This document shows positions 60,501 to 64,000 of a DNA stretch of 64,000 nucleotides, piece after piece. The translations under genes and the position numbers were made by a program. The notes below the pieces were generated by a model, which saw nothing but the letters and a program-made list of their open reading frames with translations, did not search any database and had not been told where the DNA came from. The stretch is from Dasypus novemcinctus (taxonomy: Eukaryota > Chordata > Mammalia > Cingulata > Dasypodidae), in assembly GCF_030445035.2 (NCBI RefSeq), contig NC_080677.1:26671513-26735512 (forward strand), in the 5' to 3' direction. Every line of letters starts with the position of its first letter. Within the stretch, counting starts at the first letter, position 1.

Positions 60501-63149
60501 GCTCTGAAGATGTGTTTCTGAGTATGATCAGGTGAGATTTCTACAGTTCACTGTTAATACAAACAAATCTTTATTTGCTCAACTTCAAGTAAGACTGTGG
60601 GAGAAGTAGGAGCAACTGCTTCTCCTCTAGTGCACTGCCTGAGAAATTAAAAAAAAAAAAAAGAAAAAGGTGATCTCCTCACTCTAATCAATGACCACAA
60701 TCACCCTAAGAAGCCCAAAGACCACAGTGTATTTCCATTTTCCTGACAAAGAAATCCCTGTCTTATTTCCTTTCCCCTAGATTCCAGAAGATCTAGTTTT
60801 TGGTGGCAAATCCTTTTGTTAAGTCTTCAGGGAAACCCAATTATAGACTACGTCCAAAAGCTTGAATAACTCGGGTTCCTATTCCAATTTTTCTATGGCT
60901 CAAAAATAAAAAACAAAAGCTTCCAAAGCACTCTTGCTCCTCTACAATCTAAAAACAAAAAAACAAACAAACAAAAACAACTCTCAAAAATTAGGCTGCT
61001 TCCTGATTCACAGTGAAGGAATAATCCAAAATGGTGTTACGGTATAAAATATCCCATTAAAAAAAAAATCAATTTTCTGCTTAGATATACATTACTAATC
61101 CCTTTGCAGCACAAGGCTCTTTATGAGTCCAATGAAAGCTATAGACCTTTTTCCAGAGCAATGAATATACATATTTTCACAAAGAATCAAAACTGGGTGA
61201 AAAAGTTATAGATACCTTGAAGCCTATCCATGGGTGTCAGTTAAGAACCTGCCTCTACATTGCTACCTATACCAATTTTAGAGCTGACATCTCTCTTGAA
61301 TTTGTTCTGAGGACCAAGGGGTCTCAGCGTCTTCAAATGACTGATGAATGGTCAGTAAGTCATGAGTAGAACTGTTCTCAATTTTTCTACCTAACTTAAC
61401 TGGATTCATCCATTAGGCCCTATCTTTGTTTTAAGGGACTAGGTTCCTATGATTTCTGGATTATCTTCTGGTTCTCAGATGAAGCTAAAAACTTGGAGAA
61501 ATGGGCAAACCTAATATACTCTGGAGTGGGTCAGACCTTAGGGGTGGGGGAGATAGTATGAAATGCTGTTGAAAGGCTTTGCAGAGCCTAACAGTTGTTC
61601 ATTAAAACAGCTATGAAGGGTAAGACAGCTTGGGAGAAACAGTTTTATTAATGCTTACATGACCTATATGGGACAGGAGGTAGTAAAAGGAACAAATTTC
61701 CAAGAAAAGCAGAACCTCAGTTCATGTCACTATATGTGTAAGGATAACGTATATGAAGGACTCAAATGTGGAAAGCTACCAGGCTCTTATTCTCAATTTT
61801 CTTTTATATTCAACTTTGGATTCACTTATTCATTCTACATTTACTGGGTTATCCAGTGTTTCAGGTCCTGTGCTTGCAGGTTATTTCATAATAGTTAACT
61901 ACTGTGTGTATGATGGAATTTACATCTGCAGTTTACTTTCAGTTGGTTCATACATACACAGCAAATTAACAACTGTTGAATCTAGGTGGTATGTATACAG
62001 TTGTTCATTATAATTCTTTTAATTTGGAATTTTTATTATAAAAAGTCAGAAGGAAAATAAAGATTTGCTAAGTTAATTATTTACCTGAGGAAGCTTTTTA
62101 AACTTTTAACTGCCCAGGCTCTACTCTCAGAGATTCAAATATAGTAAGTTGAAGGAGAGGTCAGGAGTGTGTGTGTGTGTATTTAAACATCTGCAGGAAA
62201 TTCTGGATAAAAACATTGTTTTTGACCATTGGTTCTCAATTTTGGATATAACAAAATCGCCTAGGGAGCTTTTTAAAAAATGCCCTGAGGTCCAGAACAT
62301 TAAATCAGAATTTCTGGGATTAAAATCCAATCATCCCAATTTTTTTTAAAGCTCTCCAGGTAATTTCAATGTGTAGCTGAGGTTGAAAACCACAGTTTTT
62401 GGGGATCAAAGACCTCATGAGAAGAAAGATTTTTATTCATAGATTATTGCCACAAGATAGATTTTTACTCATAGATTATCTCCACCAGAAAAAAACAGTT
62501 CAGAAGGAAATGAAAGGTGAGGTTAACCATGTTGGTTTATTTGCATTAGAGCTATTATAGAAAGTTAGGCATTAAGCTGGCAGACAGTTTGATAATTATC
62601 AAACTCTCAGTTATAAATAATTAAGATAATATAGGAGTAGTTGGAAGCCACTGTAAGTATATTCCACTACTTTTAAAGGGATGTTAAAAAAAAAATACAA
62701 CATACATTACCCTTTCCATTTTTCTAAGTTATATACCAAACACTAGAAATAGAAATTTCAAGGACAACATGAAATTTAAATACAGAAGTTTGAAGACAAT
62801 TGGATAATTTAGGTATCTAAAAGCAATATGCAACATTTTATGATACACATACAATTATAGTCACTTATCATCAACTTATAAAAATATTTGTGTGAATAGT
62901 TTGGCAATATTGGAAAAACAGCTACAAAATGTTTATAAAAATTTAAAGCAGTATCACAGGCACCACATGAAAAATAATGACTGTATTTCTTAAGTTTTAT
63001 ATTTTAAGTGGCCAACACTAATAGAGGATTTTTGAGTTTTCTCATAGTCTAAAACTATCATACCTTGGCTTCAATTTGTCGATAGCAAGAGATACCGTAT
63101 ACTGTGGCTCCATTTCCATTTCTGGGTGGCAAGTGAAAAAATACAGTAT
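24419..63149 (-). CDS. AVL9: AVL9 (DENN-domain protein), 14 exons, 5' end outside window
   Basis: AVL9 is the conserved Avl9 family of DENN-domain proteins. The yeast member acts in late secretory traffic, and the mammalian protein is linked to cell polarity and migration. The minus-strand join is 63149-63064, 58499-58428, 52364-52275, 50900-50834, 49598-49558, 48357-48319, 43194-43125, 42828-42290, 34384-34250, 33102-32883, 30226-30109, 27605-27552, 26583-26495, 24534-24419. It totals 1736 bp, about 578 residues, against roughly 648 in the human protein as I recall it. All junctions are GT-AG and phases match without a frameshift or internal stop. Landmarks in order are a uDENN segment (FFHLPPRNGNG, YGISCYRQIEAK), a cDENN core (LILLEKKVLFYISP), a long acidic Ser/Pro-rich linker (SDWETLDPSVLEDPN), a dDENN part (YMALQQHHLLSD) and a Ser/Thr-rich C-terminus. 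About 71 N-terminal residues and the promoter lie to the right of the window. Identity rests on remembered sequence; gene order and an intact frame support a functional ortholog. Confidence 0.96.
24540..25590. other. AVL9 intron DNA without recognisable feature
   Basis: AT-rich intron between the last two coding exons. A weak MER20-like block (GCATAAGCATCATTTGGAGA) is at about 24815-24850. I see nothing else nameable. Confidence 0.4.
25594..26180 (-). repeat. L1 ORF2 fragment, minus orientation
   Basis: On the minus strand the translation contains FIKYFKEEIILVLYRVFQKV and LPNSLSKASFTLIPKPDK, the L1 reverse-transcriptase region upstream of the catalytic core. It is truncated and carries stops. 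It is antisense-neutral to AVL9 (same strand). Confidence 0.75.
26495..26583 (-). CDS. AVL9: AVL9 coding exon (probably exon 15)
   Basis: This 89-bp exon encodes SVQNSERGKKIGNVMVTTSR and then NVVQTGKAV, ending on the first base of a Gly codon. The acceptor is TTACCCAG and the donor is GTAAGG. Old L1 fragments lie close on both sides. Confidence 0.95.
26640..27060. repeat. old L1-type fragments
   Basis: TACAGAAAAATCATGCAGAA, CAATAGTGTGGTACCTGTGT and CTACCATCACCATCCATTAC are common wording of old mammalian L1 ends. Subfamily not resolved. Confidence 0.5.
27552..27605 (-). CDS. AVL9: AVL9 coding small exon (probably exon 14)
   Basis: This 54-bp exon encodes HPFQGQYSVSDMKLRFS between two split codons (Asn and His). 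The acceptor is TTTTACAG and the donor is GTGAGT. It was found by frame continuity and conserved sequence. Confidence 0.94.
27690..27960 (+). repeat. MIR SINE followed by a MER20-like hAT fragment
   Basis: 27690-27840 carries the MIR core and tail pattern (CTGAACTTTAGTTTCCTCAC then CTGTAAA). 27840-27960 (GACTGGTCTGGGGTGCGGTC, AAAAGCTCCCCAGG) resembles a MER20-type hAT relic. Confidence 0.6.
28000..30100. other. AVL9 intron, largely unclassified
   Basis: AT-rich sequence. A GC-rich patch sits at 28840-28980, and 29150-29570 looks like an L1 fragment on the minus strand. No exon could be placed. Confidence 0.4.
30109..30226 (-). CDS. AVL9: AVL9 coding exon (probably exon 13)
   Basis: This 118-bp exon has both ends inside codons. 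It encodes NEKILSDYGTTFVMAWKNTH and then NYRVWNSNKHPALAEINP. The acceptor is CTTGGCAG and the donor is GTAAGC. Confidence 0.95.
30380..30500 (+). repeat. MIR SINE fragment
   Basis: GGCCTTTGGCAAGTCACTTA followed by TTCATTTTCCTAATTGGAAA matches the conserved MIR core, here diverged. Confidence 0.65.
30925..31105 (+). repeat. MIR SINE fragment
   Basis: AATGTGGATGATACATTATC, ATTGTTGGGAGGATGAAATG and the end TTTGATGCTCAAAAATG follow the MIR 3' half. Confidence 0.6.
31116..31165. repeat. 16-bp direct repeat flanking a bare pyrimidine tract
   Basis: TGAGACCAAGTATTTT occurs at 31116-31131 and again, identical, at 31150-31165. Between them are only 18 bases of T and C. This looks like a target duplication around a retro-inserted tail. 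Confidence 0.7.
31838..31920 (+). repeat. 83-bp segment duplicated 1.47 kb away, copy A
   Basis: From AAGTATATAGAATGGACAGT through the first ~33 bases of the SINE head (GGTTCAATTGATAGAGCAT). Copy B at 33311-33393 aligns over the same 83 bases without gaps and with about ten mismatches, most of them in the SINE part. Confidence 0.85.
31887..32312 (+). repeat. DAS-type SINE (long form) within an L1 3' end
   Basis: The head is GGGAAACAGACATGGTTCAA, followed by the standard body, a poly-G run near 32256-32267 and the tail AAATAAATAAATCTTAAAAA. L1 3'-end wording continues at 32313-32520 (CTGTAACAAATGTTCCACAC). Confidence 0.85.
32883..33102 (-). CDS. AVL9: AVL9 coding exon (probably exon 12)
   Basis: This 220-bp exon starts VEEALIQIHDPELRKLLNPT and includes RFADYLVRHVTENRDDVFLD and WEGGDEWIRAQFAVYLHALL. 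It ends on the first base of an Asp codon. It is clearly GC-richer than the flanking introns. The acceptor is CCCTCTAG and the donor is GTGAGA. An ~83-bp duplicated segment lies on both sides of it (31838-31920 and 33311-33393). Confidence 0.96.
33311..33393 (+). repeat. 83-bp segment duplicated 1.47 kb away, copy B (SINE truncated)
   Basis: It carries the same flank and SINE start as 31838-31920, but the SINE stops abruptly after TTCAATTGACAGAGCAT and unrelated AT-rich DNA follows. AVL9 exon 32883-33102 lies between the copies. The bases just before it hold a short tandem repeat (ATGAGAAGTGTAAATATGAG). Confidence 0.85.
33965..34180 (+). repeat. MIR SINE
   Basis: GAATCCTGGCTTCTCCACTT, ACTAGCTATTTGATCTTAAG, then AAAATGTGGACATTAGTA and the ATGTCTGGTATATAGTAGG end give a fairly complete MIR. 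Confidence 0.75.
34250..34384 (-). CDS. AVL9: AVL9 coding exon, dDENN start (probably exon 11)
   Basis: This 135-bp phase-0 exon encodes 45 residues: GYLCLPYMALQQHHLLSDVT, then IRGFVAGATNILFRQQKHLS and DAIVE. The acceptor is ATTCATAG and the donor is GTACGT. It corresponds to the downstream DENN region. Confidence 0.95.
34400..36225. other. AVL9 intron, unclassified
   Basis: AT-rich. I find no exon and no repeat I can name with confidence in these 1.8 kb. Confidence 0.4.
36246..36662 (+). repeat. DAS-type SINE (long form) with 16-bp target duplication
   Basis: Complete copy with head, body, poly-G block (36612-36618), AAATAAATAAACC and an A-rich tail. AAAACACCCCCAGAGG flanks it at 36230-36245 and 36663-36678, identical on both sides, so the insertion is young. 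A 226-codon open frame across it on the minus strand is SINE-derived, not a gene. Confidence 0.93.
37165..38215 (+). mobile_element. L1 LINE, 3' part of ORF2 and 3' end
   Basis: Typical wording: ATGTGGAAATGCAAAGGACT, GTATGGGACTGGCACAAGGA, GATAAACTGTGGAACAGTCA, AAAAGCATGGTTCCACTTAT. Diverged and non-coding. Confidence 0.8.
38476..38863 (+). repeat. DAS-type SINE (long form)
   Basis: GGGAAATGGACTTTGGCCCA head, GGTTCAAGCCCCGGGCCTCC, GC-rich body, and an AAATAAATAAAAGTAAATC tail with a poly-A run. Close to the copies at 5028 and 53985, which share the deleted body ending CCACACTT. Confidence 0.9.
38945..39140 (+). repeat. two short DAS heads in tandem
   Basis: GTAGCAGATGTAGCTCAAGT and AGTAGATGTAGCTCAGATGT start two successive tRNA-like units, each ending in a CCTCC-plus-A-rich tail. 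Confidence 0.75.
39150..41200. other. AVL9 intron, unclassified
   Basis: No exon found. An L2-like end is at about 40820-40880 (GGTGCCTGACACACAGGAG). The rest is AT-rich and unassigned. Confidence 0.4.
41246..41662 (-). repeat. DAS-type SINE (long form), minus orientation
   Basis: The tail is at the left (TTTTTTTTAAATTTCTTATT), the body follows, and the head ends at about 41662 (CCATTGAGCCAAGTCTGCTT). ACTAAATTATATCT occurs before (41192-41205) and after (41662-41675) the insertion as a target duplication. Confidence 0.9.
41985..42212 (+). repeat. MaLR-type LTR fragment (ERVL-MaLR)
   Basis: It starts GTTATGGGTTGAATTGTGTC, has CAAGTCCTAACCCCCAGTAC, and ends near AATAAATGTCTATTTTAAGC with CCAGCCAATTTGTGAG. 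These are hallmarks of the MST/MLT1 group of solitary LTRs. No viral coding sequence is present. Confidence 0.65.
42290..42828 (-). CDS. AVL9: AVL9 largest coding exon, disordered linker (probably exon 10)
   Basis: At 539 bp this is by far the largest exon. It finishes a split Gly and starts MIEHGLSDCSQYRPRKSMSE. The middle is an acidic, Ser/Pro-rich and probably disordered stretch (PPSRPSPESSESDWETLDPS). The end (GQVVLIPGLISGLEEDQYGM, then PLAIFTK) returns to structured sequence. The acceptor is GTTTTAG and the donor is GTAAAT. From memory of the human protein, the linker carries many substitutions while both ends are nearly identical, as expected for a disordered linker. Confidence 0.97.
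43125..43194 (-). CDS. AVL9: AVL9 coding exon (probably exon 9)
   Basis: This 70-bp exon encodes VLFYISPVNKLVGALMTVLS and then LFP, ending on the first base of a Gly codon. It completes the cDENN hydrophobic core. The acceptor is ATTTCAG and the donor is GTAAGA. Confidence 0.95.
43840..44262 (+). repeat. ancient L1-type 3' end
   Basis: CTTGACTGGATCCCAAATTA, AAGGACACTATTATGAATGG, and the end CTTTTCAAAATAAAATTTGA follow the pattern of old L1M 3' ends. Similar text is at 63420-63790. Confidence 0.55.
44270..45100. other. AVL9 intron, unclassified
   Basis: AT-rich, no exon, no repeat I can name. Confidence 0.4.
45115..45496 (+). repeat. DAS-type SINE (long form), first of two at one target
   Basis: AGGGAAGCGGACCTGGCTCA head, diverged body, poly-G near 45451-45460, AAATAAATAGTC tail. 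The 14-base target AAAAGTATATGTTG precedes it at 45101-45114 and recurs as AAAAGTACATGTTG at 45497-45510. Confidence 0.88.
45511..45820 (+). repeat. dimeric short DAS SINE, second insertion at the same target
   Basis: Two tRNA-like heads (GGAAGCGGATATGGATCAAG and GGGAGCGGAGGTGGCTCAAG) share one tail (AACAACAAGGGGGTTGGGAG). The target text returns a third time at 45821-45834 (AAAGGTATATGTTG). Confidence 0.85.
45930..46186 (-). repeat. short DAS SINE, minus orientation
   Basis: The tail motif is at the left and the head ends GAGCCACAGCCGCTTCCC at the right. The flanks AAAAAGTATACTATTATT and AAAAAGTATATTATTTTT look like a target duplication. Confidence 0.8.
46217..46455 (+). repeat. two short DAS heads in tandem
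   Basis: GGAGCAGATGCAGCTCAAAT and GGAGCCAGTGTGGCTCAGTG begin the two units. Each is followed by a CTCC/CTCA plus poly-A region. ATCACCT flanks both sides. Confidence 0.75.
46678..47180 (+). repeat. multimeric short DAS SINE (three related units)
   Basis: One complete head at the left, a middle unit reduced to GTTCCTGGTGCCTCCTGAAG plus body, and a third full head (GGAATGGAGGTGGCTTAAAT) before the common tail. The block CAACAAGAGACACAAGA occurs in the first and second units. Confidence 0.75.
47440..47680. repeat. hAT-Charlie-type relic
   Basis: CCAGAGGTCAGCA at one end and AGACAGCTGGTCT at the other, with TTTAGCTTTGCAGTCCTTAG and CAACTACTCAACTCTGCCAT inside, matches a common old eutherian hAT MITE. 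Confidence 0.6.
48319..48357 (-). CDS. AVL9: AVL9 coding small exon (probably exon 8)
   Basis: This 39-bp phase-0 exon encodes exactly 13 residues, VLILFKLILLEKK, the hydrophobic strand of cDENN. The acceptor is TTCTGCAG and the donor is GTGAGA. Skipping it would keep the frame. It is flanked by inverted DAS SINEs (45115-45496 on plus, 48638-49053 on minus). Confidence 0.93.
48638..49053 (-). repeat. DAS-type SINE (long form), minus orientation
   Basis: T-rich tail at 48638-48650, standard body, head end TGAACTAAATCCGCTTCCCC. GCAAGCTT flanks it at 48631-48638 and again at 49056-49063. Confidence 0.9.
49558..49598 (-). CDS. AVL9: AVL9 coding small exon (probably exon 7)
   Basis: This 41-bp exon finishes the split Gly codon and encodes LSPRDLVLHFRHK. 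The acceptor is ATTATAG and the donor is GTATGA. It is too short for an ORF scan and was placed by frame continuity between its neighbours. Confidence 0.93.
49779..49943. repeat. MER5-type hAT relic
   Basis: CAGTGCTGTCAAATAGAACT at one end and TTTTTGACAGTGCAG at the other, with CACATGCAGCTGGATAGTGG inside, is the known pattern of a small eutherian hAT element. Confidence 0.75.
50834..50900 (-). CDS. AVL9: AVL9 coding exon (probably exon 6)
   Basis: This 67-bp exon encodes ELYEHMNSSLGGTSLEGSQV and then YL, ending on the first base of a Gly codon. Donor GTAAGT matches consensus. A small hAT element with an 8-bp target duplication starts 47 bp upstream of the acceptor. Confidence 0.95.
50947..51142. 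mobile_element. small hAT DNA transposon, 196 bp, same termini as 13981-14468
   Basis: The left end CAGGGGTTCTTAACC is identical to the 488-bp element. The right end GGTTAAGAAATCCTG differs by two bases. The flanks TCTTAGAT (50939-50946) and TTTTAGAT (51143-51150) form an 8-bp target duplication with one mismatch. The interior is different and shorter. Confidence 0.88.
51150..52270. other. AVL9 intron, mostly unclassified
   Basis: 51980-52080 resembles an L1-type fragment (TAATGTTACATTAAAAAATA then a CCCCCCCATCCCCC run). No exon found in the rest. Confidence 0.4.
52275..52364 (-). CDS. AVL9: AVL9 coding exon (probably exon 5)
   Basis: This 90-bp phase-0 exon (30 codons) begins PLYGLLQAKLQLITHAYFEE and ends FSQISILK, part of the central DENN domain. 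The acceptor is CCTTTAAG and the donor is GTAATT. Confidence 0.95.
52578..52812 (+). repeat. MIR SINE, nearly complete
   Basis: ACAGCGGTTAAGAGTGTGGG, AGGCCTGGCTCTATCACAGC, CTGAACTGAAAATGGGTATA, and AAGCACTTAGTAGGGTATTG follow the MIR consensus from head to tail. Confidence 0.8.
53084..53275 (-). repeat. two short DAS heads, minus orientation
   Basis: GGATTGAACTTGGAACCTCG with CAACCACCGAGCCACATCAG, then a T-rich tail, and GTACGCAACTGCTTGAGCCA with CATCCACTCCC. Confidence 0.7.
53985..54363 (-). repeat. DAS-type SINE (long form), minus orientation
   Basis: Tail at the left, head end CCAAGTCCGCTTCCC at the right. AGGAGACTATT occurs at about 53970-53980 and again at 54365-54375 as a target duplication. 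Only about 150 bp separate it from an inverted copy. Confidence 0.92.
54511..54905 (+). repeat. DAS-type SINE (long form)
   Basis: GGGAAGTGGATTTGGCTCAA head, GGGGTTCAAATCC B box, body, and AAATAAATAAAATAAATATT tail. AAATCCT-type text flanks both sides. Confidence 0.9.
55085..55135. repeat. AT/AC microsatellite
   Basis: Imperfect alternation of ATATAT and ACACAC blocks. No further role is visible. Confidence 0.8.
55140..56430. other. AVL9 intron, unclassified
   Basis: AT-rich, no exon or nameable repeat. Confidence 0.4.
56430..56615. repeat. decayed hAT relic related to the CAGGGGTTCTTAACC family
   Basis: GGGCAGTAGTTCTTAATTTT at one end and GGGTTCCAGGTTAACTTCTG at the other, with CAGATCATGGACCTGCTGAA inside, suggests an older relative. 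Ends are degraded. Confidence 0.45.
56858..57292 (+). repeat. multimeric short DAS SINE
   Basis: GGGAAGCAGATGTGTCTCAA starts the first unit. Inner units carry GGTCCCTGGTGCCTCCTAAA and AAGCAGGGAATGGAGGTAGC. The tail AACAACAAGCAGGTGGGG ends it. Same build as 46678-47180. Confidence 0.75.
57420..57492 (+). repeat. short DAS head, truncated
   Basis: AGTAGATGTGGCTCAGCAGT, then CACAATCCCTGGTACACCTC and a poly-A run. Confidence 0.6.
57885..58326 (-). repeat. DAS-type SINE (long form), minus orientation
   Basis: Tail at the left (AAAAGATTTATTTATTTATT), full body and head ending CCAAGTCCACTTCCC. TTTCATAAATTT (about 57881-57892) and CCCTCATAAATTT (58324-58336) flank it. It ends about 100 bp from the AVL9 exon at 58428-58499. 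Confidence 0.92.
58428..58499 (-). CDS. AVL9: AVL9 coding exon (probably exon 4)
   Basis: This 72-bp phase-0 exon (24 codons) encodes ALKVRQADITRETVQKSVCV followed by LSKL. The acceptor is ATGACAG and the donor is GTAAGC. It links uDENN to the start of cDENN. A DAS SINE lies about 100 bp downstream in the next intron. Confidence 0.95.
58865..60370 (+). mobile_element. L1 LINE 3' end, split by another repeat
   Basis: L1 wording stops at AAGCAACCAAAGT (59050) and resumes at CCAAGTATCCATCAACC (59741). It ends with CAATTGTAACAAATGTATCA and an A-rich tail near 60370. Confidence 0.85.
59053..59740 (-). repeat. unclassified interspersed repeat inserted in L1, ~690 bp
   Basis: The edges are TTTTAGTCAGCCAAAGGGTG and AACTATATCAAACTGCTATA, the reverse of the edges of 4278-4845. 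CCAAAGT before and CCAAGT after suggest a short target duplication of 7-8 bp. The edges are not inverted repeats. The inside holds a near-duplicated block: CCACAAGGTCAGCTGTAGAC and CCACAAGGTCAGCTATAGAC about 56 bp apart. No open frame. Confidence 0.7.
60380..62150. other. AVL9 intron, unclassified
   Basis: No exon found. Short A-rich and (CAAA)n-like stretches near 60955-60980. A (GT)n tract is at 62168-62180. Confidence 0.4.
62225..62395. repeat. MER20-type hAT relic
   Basis: TTGGTTCTCAATTTTGGATA at one end, GAGGTTGAAAACCACAG at the other, and AATCAGAATTTCTGGGATTA with AAGCTCTCCAGGTAA inside match a common eutherian hAT MITE. Confidence 0.7.
63064..63149 (-). CDS. AVL9: AVL9 coding exon (first in window, probably exon 3)
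   Basis: This 86-bp exon starts in phase 1, completing a split Asp codon, and ends on AAG before donor GTATGA. It encodes TVFFHLPPRNGNGATVYGIS and then CYRQIEAK, the end of the upstream DENN (uDENN) module. The acceptor is a CTTAG just 5'. The two preceding exons are not in the window. Confidence 0.95.
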
Positions 63150-63419
63150 CTAAGAGATACACAGAAAAATGTAAGTACCAAGGTGAATTACTCTTATAAT
63201 AAATCATGAAATTTAAAGTTATCATAGTAGAGTCTTTAAAAGAAAAGTGAAAATGTAACATGTAAAACTTCCAGCATCATAATCACAGGATTCTGAGAGA
63301 ATTCTTCTCTTCACCTTACAATGTACACTCACCACAAAACAAAAACAAAACAAAACCAAGGAGGTTGAATTTAACAGGTCAAACAGACTACAATCACTTA
63401 TCCCAGAAATATTTTATCT

Positions 63420-63790
63420 ATAGAGAACAACTACAGATTAAATGTAGAGAATCATAAAAGCTAAACACTTGAATAACTCCAAGAAATTCTTGGGTCACTT
63501 GGGGAAATCTGAACATAGATCAGATAATGGATGGCATTGTGGAATTACTGCTAAACCTTTTAGCTGTGATAATAGTATTGGAAGTTATCCTGGCGATGAC
63601 TGTACTCAGGAGATTCATGCTGAAGTATTCAGAGGTGAAGTGTTATGATGTTTGCAACTCACTTTCAAATAGTACAAACTACACACACACACAGACACAA
63701 ACACAAAGAAAGCAAATTTGTAGGATACTTATACTTTGCTTTCAATTTCTCTGTATTTTGAAAACTTTCATAATAAAAATTGGGGGGAAA
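63420..63790 (+). repeat. ancient L1-type 3' end
   Basis: TTCAGAGGTGAAGTGTTATG, then GAAAACTTTCATAATAAAAA, is common old L1M 3'-end wording. An AC-rich run lies at 63679-63707. Confidence 0.55.
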
Positions 63791-64000
63791 AGGTTTGTGA
63801 GGTTAAAACACTAAATTTTATGTTATAATGCAAGGTAACATTTAATTCATTTCGTAAGACCATTACTAAATATTAGGAAAACAGGTAAACAACCCAAGTT
63901 CAATATGTTGCTTTAGTATAGCCCCTCATACCACAATAAAGAACAGTCCTTCATTAACTCAGGCAAGTACTCATGGAGGGTGTTAGGAGACTAACTTCAC

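Noticed and set aside
63527..63814. 95-codon frame beginning MDGIVELLLNLL
   Set aside because: It lies in an old L1-type 3' end and runs into an AC microsatellite; no homology recognised.

Overview
The window is nuclear DNA of a placental mammal and almost certainly an armadillo (Dasypus or a close relative). It is full of the tRNA-derived DAS-type SINEs typical of armadillos: I count about two dozen insertions, with A/B-box heads and tails ending in an A-rich AAATAAATAAATC motif. They sit among L1, HAL1-like, hAT, MIR, L2 and MaLR repeats. Nothing looks bacterial, viral or plasmid-like. There is no CRISPR array, rRNA gene or genuine tRNA gene.

Layout. (1) Positions 1-1610 hold a minus-strand, intron-less, stop-riddled copy of the cytosolic carboxypeptidase gene AGBL2 (CCP2), cut by the window edge. 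(2) Positions 1.6-19 kb are a retrotransposon-rich intergenic block: L1 3' ends, a HAL1-like half-L1, a long decayed L1 with ORF2 remnants, many DAS SINEs inserted into these and into each other, and a 488-bp hAT element with clean termini and an 8-bp target duplication. (3) From about 20 kb to the right edge the window is the 3' three-quarters of one gene on the minus strand, AVL9 (a DENN-domain trafficking protein). Fourteen coding exons run from 63149 down to the stop codon at 24421-24419, followed by a long, repeat-poor 3' UTR ending near 20.0 kb. All 13 complete introns have GT-AG ends and the reading frame stays open across every junction. Only about the first 71 codons, the 5' UTR and the promoter lie beyond position 64000. 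(4) The AVL9 introns carry most of the remaining SINEs, L1 pieces, MIRs and small DNA transposons.

The only functional protein-coding gene I can support is AVL9. I looked for a new biological system and did not find one. The points most worth a second look concern genome dynamics: a local duplication that straddles an AVL9 exon, back-to-back SINE insertions at one target site, inverted SINE pairs flanking small AVL9 exons, a HAL1-like element, a repeat family I cannot classify, and a retro-insertion consisting only of a tail. Repeat boundaries are read by eye and may be off by ten or more bases. Exon boundaries were placed base by base from splice sites and reading frame.
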